Shown here: positions 26,423-33,795 of the stretch, in pieces
Layout: each line of letters begins with the position of its first letter
Numbering within the stretch: the first letter of the stretch is position 1
Assembly (NCBI GenBank): GCA_017302855.1
Contig: JAFLBY010000005.1
Location: forward strand, 1-43,058
DNA: 43,058 bases
Direction of reading: 5' to 3'
From: Candidatus Kapaibacterium sp.
Lineage (GTDB): Bacteria; Bacteroidota; Ignavibacteria; Kapaibacteriales; UBA961
Notes under the pieces: model-generated
What the model was told of the DNA's origin: nothing
The model's database searches: none
What the model saw: only the letters and a program-made list of their open reading frames with translations
Translations under genes and position numbers: made by a program

Positions 26423-26603
26423 TGTATTACCATAAAATTGTGAATAAATATGTTTTCGACGGCAAAAATCGGAATCAGTGCTTGCGTAAAAAAGTAAATA
26501 CCGTTGGGATGTTGATTTTTGCGGATGAACGGTATGATTTGCCCGACAAACGGTGTATTGTTCTTATGCTTTTGGCGTTTAGTAAACGGTTAGTAAGCAT
26601 CCG

Positions 26604-26611
26604 TAAGTTTG
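26604..26611 (+). promoter_or_regulatory. Candidate -7 box upstream of PGA-hydrolase gene
   Basis: TAAGTTTG fits TAnnTTTG and lies 52 bases before the ATG at 26663; TTAGGAG at 26649-26655 provides a good ribosome site. No clear -33 TTG is seen at the usual spacing. The 240-base divergent region otherwise holds no recognisable gene. Confidence 0.3.
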
Positions 26612-26662
26612 CAACTGAAAATCAAACATTACTTTCTTTCATAATTATTAGGAGTTTTCAAT

Positions 26663-27475
26663 ATGAAAAACCAACAGTCATTCTCACATCTCATTTCTTC
26701 ATCGTTCATTATGGGTATGTTTGCTTTCGGCATCATCGGTTTCGCTGTCGGATGTCGTGAAGTTCAAACAAATCAACCTGTTGACACAACAGAACAGTAC
26801 GAAGAAACCATGGAAATCAATTGTGCAGATCATGCTAATCATGGCAAATCTACTATTCTTGCGGCGGATACTTATGCAAATTTTGCTGGCTTAGCTGCTA
26901 CTGAAGCCGTGTCGGCATACAGCAAACAGTGGAGGACTACAAGTTCAACCACGATAATCTGCACGCCCCATGGTGGAGGAATTGAGGCAGGAACGACGGA
27001 AATATGCGATTCTATCGCCGGCAATGATTATGATTTCTATAGTTTCACCGGACTTAAAACGCCGAACAGCGGTAATGCGACTTTACATATTACATCCGTC
27101 AATTTCGATGAACCAAAAGGCAATGAATTAATCCAAGCAGCATCCAAAGCACTTGTGCTTCATGGTAAAGCCGATAATAACAATGAGATCGTGTATGTTG
27201 GTGGACGTGACGCAGCACTCCGCACGAAAGTTAAATCCGAATTAGAAGCAGAAGGTTTTACCGCCATCATTGATACAACATCAAGTATTTCGGGGCAAGC
27301 AAAAGCGAATTTTACGAACCGTACAACATCAGAAAAAGGTTGTCAATTAGAAATTACAACAAAATTGCGTCAGAAACTTATGTCGAATTTGTTTAATGGT
27401 CCGACAAATCGTATGAATAGTCGTACAGTACATTTTACAAAATTTGTTCGTGCTTTACGTAAAGCAGTGCAATAA
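26663..27475 (+). CDS. Poly-gamma-glutamate hydrolase-family lipoprotein
   Basis: This encodes 270 residues. A hydrophobic leader ends AVGC (C31), a plausible though not ideal lipobox, so a lipid-anchored protein is likely. The mature domain from about residue 58 matches the phage/Bacillus poly-gamma-glutamate depolymerase family (PghP-like, a zinc enzyme related in fold to carboxypeptidases): DTYANFAGLAATE, TPHGGGIEAGTTEI (H103 and E108), YDFYSFTGL, LHITSVNFDEP (H142), LVLHGK (H167), VYVGGRD and CQLEITTKLR. It would cut the gamma-linked glutamate polymer at the surface or in the periplasm. TTAGGAG precedes the start, which is taken at 26663. It ends at a shared terminator with the convergent peptidase gene. 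Poly-gamma-glutamate is a capsule of some bacilli, so digesting a foreign polymer is plausible. Confidence 0.8.
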   Translation: MKNQQSFSHLISSSFIMGMFAFGIIGFAVGCREVQTNQPVDTTEQYEETMEINCADHANHGKSTILAADTYANFAGLAATEAVSAYSKQWRTTSSTTIICTPHGGGIEAGTTEICDSIAGNDYDFYSFTGLKTPNSGNATLHITSVNFDEPKGNELIQAASKALVLHGKADNNNEIVYVGGRDAALRTKVKSELEAEGFTAIIDTTSSISGQAKANFTNRTTSEKGCQLEITTKLRQKLMSNLFNGPTNRMNSRTVHFTKFVRALRKAVQ

Positions 27476-27485
27476 TGGAGAAAAT

Positions 27486-27520
27486 AAAAGCCGGCAAAAC
27501 AATCGTCTTGTCGGCTTTTT
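27486..27520. terminator. Bidirectional rho-independent terminator
   Basis: AAAAGCCGGCAAAAC and GTCTTGTCGGCTTTTT pair with two G-T mismatches around an AATC loop, with A-run and T-run flanks. It lies between the convergent PGA-hydrolase and M1-like peptidase genes and can serve both. Confidence 0.8.
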
Positions 27521-27543
27521 ATCATAACTTAAGTTTGTGGAGA

Positions 27544-29787
27544 TTATTCCCAATCTTCAATTTTTACTGTTGCTAATACAGACTCTAAATCATTAAAGAT
27601 AATTTCTTTTGGTGCGGATGCCAAAGGTGGTAAATCAAACTCCGATTTTGCGCCGGTTATAAAAACCCGAATACGTGCGCTACTCCCATTCTCGAAGACA
27701 ATTTTTATTGGAATACTCATCTTAAAATCAGGGGGGACTTCTTTTTGTTCTACACGTACATGTACCTTAAATTTATCATCAGGAGTTTTTTCAGTTTTGA
27801 AAGCGAAATGATAGACAGGAATATCCGAACAATGTACCCATTGTTCAAAAAACCATGAAACATCTTGTTTAACATGTTTTTCAACAATTTTTTGAAAATC
27901 GGCAATAGATGCAGATTTACCTTGATACGTCGTAAAAAAATCTTTCATTATTGTTTTAAAAGCATCTTCGTTCATGGTATTTAGATTGAGCAATATATTG
28001 CGTAACATGTGTAATGTCCATGCACCTTTTTCATAAATTACTGTATGATAGTCTTCTCGAGTAAGGGATGTGCTTGCCACACGATGACCCAAAGAAATAG
28101 GGCATAAATCCACACCATCGCTTTTTCTTTGTTTTTTTGCGTTTATTATTTTCTCACGAGTGTTTTTTAAAATATCAAAGAATTTTTTATTGTCGCCCAG
28201 CATCATTTGTAAATACATAAGTGAAGAGTATTCCGTAAATCCTTCACTGAGCCATCGGTCTCGATATGTTTTATAATCTAAACCGATGCCCCACCACTGA
28301 TGTCCCGTTTCATGGGCATTAAATGATTGCCATGCTCCTGAGTTATCTGAATCTTCAAATGTAAGCCAAGAAAGATGCAGCATACCCGGGAATGCTTCGC
28401 CGTGAGTGTAAGGTATTTCGGTTGCATTCAATGATTGTAAAGGAAGTGGACCGAATAGTCTTGTGTAAAACTCATACGCTTGAGCAATGTCCGTGAGAAC
28501 ATTTTTTTTGTTATTGCTATTGATATAATGTAAAGTAATTGGGGGAACATCTTTACGGTCGGACACTGCTGTGCTGAATGGTCCTATATTAAATGAAGCA
28601 TTACGTATGGGGTATTCCACTGTCCAACGACTAATTATCTCGCCATCTTTCTTTTCTTCTGATACTTTATTGCCTATGCTGATCAGTTTATAATTGTCCG
28701 GTGCAGCGAATGTAATGTCAAAAAGTGATTTTTGCTTATATCCATAAGTAGGATACCATTGGATGGAGGTTTCTATAATTGTATAATCATAGATTCTTTT
28801 AATAATTTTACCACCATATTTGACGGTAAGTGTTTTGTTCTGACCTTTTTTAGATGCTCCAATATGTATCCAAATTTTATTTGATTCATCAGGTTGAAAA
28901 AATTCGAGAGAATTCCCTTTCTCATCTTTGATACTTTCTATCGTCAAATCTTCATATAAATTAAAGCTTGCCCATTTCATTTCATCTGAATTTACTGTAA
29001 TGCGTAATTGTGAGGTCACAGCCATTTTTAAGCCATTATCTATTTTTACATCAAGGGTGTTATGTGTAACTGTTAATTCTTCTTCAGGATTGTGTGCAGG
29101 GTTTATGGAAGGACAAAGATTAACAAAATTATATTCAAAATTATCGGCAGTGGTTTTAGAGATATAGAATGAAATCGGTTCGGGCTCCGTAGGGCAAAAC
29201 TCATATAATACTGTTTTTAGTCTTTCACCATAAGCCATACAATGGAATGAACTGTTTCTTCGAGCATCAAGCAAAGAATGAGACCAAATGATTTCTCGAT
29301 GTTCGAAGTACGTACTGAATAAATCTTTAAATTTATGAGGGAATTTTATTTTTTCTGTTGAGGTTAGTTTTTGGGGAGGAAATTTCTTCACAATGTTTTC
29401 ATACAAAGAGTCATTAAAAAAGAGTACCATATCGGTAAATTCATTGTAAAAACTTTTTTGTCCCTCATTGTATTGCGCCAATCTGTCGGTTTCAACTTTA
29501 GTCGTGGGCATATAACGCAAACTTGCTACACCTGTAAAATAAGCAATATGGGTACGATCATTCCATGGTTCTGCAAACGAAATTGTGCCGGAACTGAGAA
29601 CTATAGTAAGTCCTTCCCGTGTTATGGTATATCCTTCAACTGTACTTATTGCTTTGTTATTAATGGTTAAATCATCAAAGTACTTTTCAATGGACATATA
29701 GGTAGGGGAATCGGCAGCTATAATCGAAGCTGCTGAGCATAAGAGTATGAGTACGCCGACAGACAAAGAGCGAAAGATGTAACTCAT
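27544..29787 (-). CDS. M1-family (gluzincin) metallopeptidase, exported
   Basis: This encodes 747 residues. A signal peptide covers about 1-24 (VGVLILLCSAASIIAA). The N-terminal ~230 residues are not recognised. An M1-like beta saddle follows (about 235-410), then the catalytic domain. The zinc motif is HETGH (H492, E493, H496) with the third ligand E515 in RWLSEGFTEY. YEKGAW further on suits the catalytic Tyr of the family. The usual G-x-MEN exopeptidase motif is replaced by EAFPGMLHLSW (about 464-474), so it may not be a classical aminopeptidase. It presumably acts on peptides outside the inner membrane. It shares a terminator with the PGA-hydrolase gene and diverges from an outer-membrane protein operon. 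Confidence 0.85.
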   Translation of the reverse strand: MSYIFRSLSVGVLILLCSAASIIAADSPTYMSIEKYFDDLTINNKAISTVEGYTITREGLTIVLSSGTISFAEPWNDRTHIAYFTGVASLRYMPTTKVETDRLAQYNEGQKSFYNEFTDMVLFFNDSLYENIVKKFPPQKLTSTEKIKFPHKFKDLFSTYFEHREIIWSHSLLDARRNSSFHCMAYGERLKTVLYEFCPTEPEPISFYISKTTADNFEYNFVNLCPSINPAHNPEEELTVTHNTLDVKIDNGLKMAVTSQLRITVNSDEMKWASFNLYEDLTIESIKDEKGNSLEFFQPDESNKIWIHIGASKKGQNKTLTVKYGGKIIKRIYDYTIIETSIQWYPTYGYKQKSLFDITFAAPDNYKLISIGNKVSEEKKDGEIISRWTVEYPIRNASFNIGPFSTAVSDRKDVPPITLHYINSNNKKNVLTDIAQAYEFYTRLFGPLPLQSLNATEIPYTHGEAFPGMLHLSWLTFEDSDNSGAWQSFNAHETGHQWWGIGLDYKTYRDRWLSEGFTEYSSLMYLQMMLGDNKKFFDILKNTREKIINAKKQRKSDGVDLCPISLGHRVASTSLTREDYHTVIYEKGAWTLHMLRNILLNLNTMNEDAFKTIMKDFFTTYQGKSASIADFQKIVEKHVKQDVSWFFEQWVHCSDIPVYHFAFKTEKTPDDKFKVHVRVEQKEVPPDFKMSIPIKIVFENGSSARIRVFITGAKSEFDLPPLASAPKEIIFNDLESVLATVKIEDWE

Positions 29788-29821
29788 GAGGTTTTGACCT
29801 AAAAGTGATTAAAACAAGGTG

Positions 29822-29829
29822 CAAAGATA
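29822..29829 (-). promoter_or_regulatory. Candidate -7 box for the M1-like peptidase gene
   Basis: On the minus strand this reads TATCTTTG, a full match to TAnnTTTG, ending 34 bases before the peptidase ATG. No -33 TTG is clear. In the same 176-base divergent region, CGACAT at 29874 and ATGTCG at 29887 form a small inverted repeat. Confidence 0.35.
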
Positions 29830-29963
29830 TTAAGAAATCATGTTTTAGCGTAATTTGTTGCACAAAAGTCGAGCGACATCGAAAAAATGTCGTATTTTGG
29901 TCAACACTTCGTAATGAAGAGTACGTATGTGTGTTTTCTTTTATTCAATGTAATGGAGTATTT

Positions 29964-30857
29964 ATGAAAGTGTTGATTCTATGGTGTTGCGCAATGATGG
30001 CTGCACCCCTTCTCACAGCACAAGAGGATGTCTTACGACCCAATGGTCGAACGCAAACTTCCGTTGGTGCGCAATCCGGAGTTGCATCAGCTTCCGCTTC
30101 TTCGGGGCATTCGGGTGTTTTTGCTCTTGGGCTTGAAGCCGGTCTCGGGGTGAATTTCTTTAGTCAGACTCTAAATGAATCAGCACTCGACTCGCGACTT
30201 GTCCCAATTTATAAGTCTGCTAATGGATTAGGAGGATTTATCAATGCCGTTATTGATTATTCACTTTCGCCAAGTATTGGTTTACAAGGAAGATTTGGAT
30301 ATCAATCCAAGAATGTGACGTTCAGCGGTACATATTTAGAGGATTGCAAAGATGTTTTTGGAACATTTATTGAAAAAACCACCATTGATTATCAACAAAG
30401 CTCTTCGGGACTCAATTATTACAATCTTGGGCTTTCACTTAGAGTAAATGCTACCGATAATTTGATGTTTTTAATAGGACCGACTATAAATATCATCAAT
30501 AATTCCTCTGCTGTTTCTAGTGAGACGAAGCAAACAATAGTAAATTCTGAAAATTGTTGGTTTTATACCAATGACCCTGTAACATTAAGACGAGATTCTT
30601 CAAAAACACTTACAACAACAACGAATATAAATGGTGCAAAAGCAACTCGTGTTGGTATTGATATTAGTGCTGCTTACAAAATTCCACTTAATCATAATTG
30701 GGCTTTAATACCTCGTATAGGATTTCAGTATTTTGTTACGCCAGCATTTGAAAATGAAACGTTTCAAGATGTTAACGGTAATCAAATTATTCTTGCGGAG
30801 GACCGCGCTTTACATTCTTTACAATTTGGTGTCGGATTATTGTATTATTTTCATTAA
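29964..30857 (+). CDS. Outer-membrane beta-barrel protein
   Basis: This encodes 297 residues. ATG 29964 is chosen because GGAG lies 5 bases before it and a signal peptide follows directly (MKVLILWCCAMMAAPLLTAQ); longer readings start with an implausible Lys/Arg/Cys-rich stretch. The mature part has a Ser/Gly-rich head and then alternating strands (GLEAGLGVNFFSQTL, SIGLQGRFGYQ, LNYYNLGLSLRVN, FQYFVTPAF, LQFGVGLLYYFH), with a terminal aromatic/His as in small 8-10-stranded porin-like barrels. The specific function is unknown. It is 14 bases upstream of a PD40-OmpA gene, so both likely work at the outer membrane together. Confidence 0.8.
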   Translation: MKVLILWCCAMMAAPLLTAQEDVLRPNGRTQTSVGAQSGVASASASSGHSGVFALGLEAGLGVNFFSQTLNESALDSRLVPIYKSANGLGGFINAVIDYSLSPSIGLQGRFGYQSKNVTFSGTYLEDCKDVFGTFIEKTTIDYQQSSSGLNYYNLGLSLRVNATDNLMFLIGPTINIINNSSAVSSETKQTIVNSENCWFYTNDPVTLRRDSSKTLTTTTNINGAKATRVGIDISAAYKIPLNHNWALIPRIGFQYFVTPAFENETFQDVNGNQIILAEDRALHSLQFGVGLLYYFH

Positions 30858-30871
30858 GGAGAAATAAAAAC

Positions 30872-32356
30872 ATGAGAACATTTATACTATTTTTACTTTG
30901 TGTTTTTAGCTTTTTTTCTTTTGAAGCACAAGGACAAGTCAAGCATAATGCAGCGGTTCAATTAACCCGTACATCATTTAATACTTCTTCGGATGATTAT
31001 CCGAATGCAATGACAAAATCGGGTGGCAGATTATATGTGACATCTGAGCGTTCGGGTAAACAAAAAATATATTTTGTGGATGGCAATGGCGCAGAATGGT
31101 CTTCGATGAAAGAAATTGATGGTGCAATTAATAATGCCCAACATTCCGGTTCCGCAACATTGACTGCGGATGGTCAATATGTCATTTTTGCAGCATATTC
31201 ACATGAAGTCGAGGGTTCCGGTCGCACAGATTTATACAGTGCCAGAAAAGAAGGCGGTGAATGGCGTGATGTTCAAAATTTGGGACCGATTGTTAATTCC
31301 AATGCATGGGATGCTGCGCCAAGTTTAACCCAAGATGGTACGGTTCTTTATTTTTCAAGTGATAGAACAGGAGGTAAAGGAGGTACTGATATTTATCTTA
31401 CGAAGAGAACCCGTGAAGGGTGGACAAAGCCGCAAAATATGAATGAAATTAATACATCTTCGGATGAAACAACGCCATATATTGCTGCTGATGGGAAAAC
31501 CTTTTATTTTGCAAGCAATCGCAGCGGCGGTGTCGGAGGATTTGATATTTATGTTTCTCGTAAGTCCGGCGATGCATTTTCTTCGCCCACAAATATAGGT
31601 ACGCCTATTAATTCAGAGTTTGATGATATTGCATACATTGCAAAAATTAATACTGATCATGCATATTTTGCAAGTACACGCAGCGGCGGTGCCGGTGGGT
31701 TGGATGTCTATTTTGCTGTGCCTAATCCGGAAATGCCATCACCGGTAACAATCATGCGCGGTATCGTCTCCGATAAAGTGACCGGTAAACCTTTGGGTGC
31801 AGATATTGTGATTACTGATTTGAAAACTCGAAAACAAGTTGCAACTTTGCGAAGTGATGATATTACCGGCGAGTATTATGTGACTATTCCGGGCGATCGT
31901 GATTATTCGATTACGGCACGTAAGCCCGATTATTTGTTTTATTCGGAGCGTATGACCGTACCTGCCGTAAGCAAAGGCGCTGAGGTGACTAAAGATATTG
32001 CACTGTCGCCATATTCACAAGGGGAAACTCGATTATTAGTATTTTTTGATTTTGATAAAGCAGAATTAAAAGAGGAATCATATCCCGATTTAGATAATGC
32101 GATACAATTTTTACAGGAAAAATCTGATGTAAAAATTAGAATTGAAGGTTATACTGATAATGTCGGCGATAAAAACTACAATGTAAAATTATCTGCCGAC
32201 CGTGCCAATGCTGTGAGTAAATATCTGGCAAATAATGGAATAGATAAAAGCCGCATTACAACCAAAGGCTACGGTGAAGAAAATCCCGTAGCACCAAATA
32301 CATCCGATGAAAATCGCGCACGTAACCGCCGAGTGGAAATGAAGGTAGTGCAATAA
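30872..32356 (+). CDS. PD40 beta-propeller / OmpA-domain periplasmic protein
   Basis: This encodes 494 residues. Signal peptide: about 1-22 (FSFFSFEAQG). Five propeller-blade-like PD40 repeats span about 35-285 (for example LYFSSDRTGGKGGTDIYL, FYFASNRSGGVGGFDIYV, AYFASTRSGGAGGLDVYF), then a CarboxypepD-like beta-sandwich (about 295-375) and an OmpA murein-binding domain (about 385-494; EGYTDNVGDKNYN, SADRANAVSKYL, RARNRRVEM). The architecture recalls PorE-like proteins of the T9SS and other outer-membrane lipoproteins, but no lipobox Cys and no TPR front domain are seen. AAGGAG sits ten bases before the start. It ends at a strong terminator shared with the convergent HlyD gene. Confidence 0.85.
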   Translation: MRTFILFLLCVFSFFSFEAQGQVKHNAAVQLTRTSFNTSSDDYPNAMTKSGGRLYVTSERSGKQKIYFVDGNGAEWSSMKEIDGAINNAQHSGSATLTADGQYVIFAAYSHEVEGSGRTDLYSARKEGGEWRDVQNLGPIVNSNAWDAAPSLTQDGTVLYFSSDRTGGKGGTDIYLTKRTREGWTKPQNMNEINTSSDETTPYIAADGKTFYFASNRSGGVGGFDIYVSRKSGDAFSSPTNIGTPINSEFDDIAYIAKINTDHAYFASTRSGGAGGLDVYFAVPNPEMPSPVTIMRGIVSDKVTGKPLGADIVITDLKTRKQVATLRSDDITGEYYVTIPGDRDYSITARKPDYLFYSERMTVPAVSKGAEVTKDIALSPYSQGETRLLVFFDFDKAELKEESYPDLDNAIQFLQEKSDVKIRIEGYTDNVGDKNYNVKLSADRANAVSKYLANNGIDKSRITTKGYGEENPVAPNTSDENRARNRRVEMKVVQ

Positions 32357-32374
32357 TATTCATCATATTTATTC

Positions 32375-32408
32375 AAAAAAAAATCCCGCTTTGTGCGGGA
32401 TTTTTTTT
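32375..32408. terminator. Bidirectional rho-independent terminator
   Basis: ATCCCGC and GCGGGAT form a stem around TTTGT, flanked by a run of A and a run of eight T. It separates the PD40-OmpA gene from the convergent exporter operon and overlaps the stop codon of the HlyD gene. Confidence 0.9.
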
Positions 32409-33795
32409 ATTCTTCGCTGTCATCATCTTTTTTTGATTTTTTTCCGTCTTTGGGTTTATCAACCGTTGGCGGAAACCCATTAAATTGTCGCCATAATTCA
32501 AAGCCAAGGGTTACGGTATTTAACTGCATCCATCCTAATGAACGAGTACCCGGTCTTAAAAATTTCGATTCGGGCCATTGTTCATCATTGGGATCGGGGC
32601 GGACAACGACACGAAATTTACCGCTTGATTTTTCATCATCAACAGCATCAATAACAGAAATAATACCACCGAAAGTACCCACGGACACTGATGGCCAGCC
32701 GGAAATCTGAAATCCCGGAAATCCATCAAATTGGAGCCTTACCTTACGCCCCACCGATAATAATGGAGCATCATTGCCGGAAATCATCAATTCCACAGCT
32801 AAACTATTTGCATCAGGAACGATGATAGCAATTTCTTGTCCTTGTTTAAGTGTTTCTCCGCTGCCCAAAGTTAATAGCCGAACAACTTTGCCATTAACAG
32901 GTGAACGCACAATAGCCGCGTTGCGTCGTGCGAGAGCTGTATTTAACTCGGAAGTGCCTTTTGCAATCGAATTTTCTAATGAAGCAATAGTTTCCATAGC
33001 TTTAGTTTCATCTGACATCACTTTGAATATTTTTGATGAACCTTCGCTTTCTTTATTGATTACATTAGAGCGTTCTTCTTGTTCATTGCGTCGTGCCCCT
33101 TCGGCATCGGTTTGAGCTTTCGTCAACGATACTTCGCTACGTTGTAAATCCATGCGATCGCGTTCAAAATCGCGCTGTGAACGCAATCCTTTTTCGAATA
33201 ATTGTTTTCTGTCCTCAAATCGAGTTTTGGCAATATCATAATCTAATTCGGCTTGCTTTACTGTTGCTTCCGCGGCTATGCGTTTTTGTATAGATTGTTG
33301 GAGTTTTTGTTTTGAAGCCATAACGCCGGCTTCTCTTGCATTTCTTTCTGCTTCAACTTGCTGTCGAAAAACTTGCACCTGCATTTCAATTTGATTTTTT
33401 CTTTCCTTGAGTGCTTCTAATTGTTTTGATTGATTTTCAATAAGATTAAAATCTAAGAATTTACTGTCAATATCTTCTAATATGGCAATAGTGTCGCCTG
33501 CTTGCACAAATTGACCTTCGGTGACATACCATTTTTCTAAGCGACCTTTAATTTGCGCTTGCACTGTTTGTGGACGTTGATTTGGGATAAGAGCTGTCAC
33601 TTGACCATCTCCATTTACTGTTTGAACCCAAGGGATTCCAACAAGAACAATAATTAGAGATACGAGTAAAAACAATAAAAGAAATGCAAACACTCGCATG
33701 CTGCGTGAAGTACGCACAGCCGTAAGTGAATAACTTAGTCCGTGATTCGGAATTGATTGTGGAATATGCGGTTTAAAGAGCGACATTAGTTTCAT
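32407..33795 (-). CDS. HlyD-type periplasmic adaptor (membrane fusion) protein
   Basis: This encodes 462 residues. One membrane helix lies near the N-terminus (about 33-53). A first lipoyl-like half (about 75-110; QIKGRLEKWYVTEGQFVQAG, then DTIAILED), a long alpha-helical hairpin (about 115-280, coiled coil with many Gln/Glu/Arg) and the second lipoyl half (IVRSPVNGKVVRLLTLGSGETL) follow, then a beta-barrel domain and an acidic Lys/Asp tail. It links an inner-membrane exporter to an outer-membrane channel in type I secretion-like systems. It overlaps the ABC gene by 4 bases, its certain partner. No TolC-like gene is next to it. Confidence 0.9.
   Translation of the reverse strand: MKLMSLFKPHIPQSIPNHGLSYSLTAVRTSRSMRVFAFLLLFLLVSLIIVLVGIPWVQTVNGDGQVTALIPNQRPQTVQAQIKGRLEKWYVTEGQFVQAGDTIAILEDIDSKFLDFNLIENQSKQLEALKERKNQIEMQVQVFRQQVEAERNAREAGVMASKQKLQQSIQKRIAAEATVKQAELDYDIAKTRFEDRKQLFEKGLRSQRDFERDRMDLQRSEVSLTKAQTDAEGARRNEQEERSNVINKESEGSSKIFKVMSDETKAMETIASLENSIAKGTSELNTALARRNAAIVRSPVNGKVVRLLTLGSGETLKQGQEIAIIVPDANSLAVELMISGNDAPLLSVGRKVRLQFDGFPGFQISGWPSVSVGTFGGIISVIDAVDDEKSSGKFRVVVRPDPNDEQWPESKFLRPGTRSLGWMQLNTVTLGFELWRQFNGFPPTVDKPKDGKKSKKDDDSEE

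Noticed and set aside
29805-29963. Longer N-terminus for the outer-membrane barrel protein
   Set aside because: The extension would place charged, Cys-rich sequence before a perfect signal peptide, and GGAG lies just before ATG 29964.
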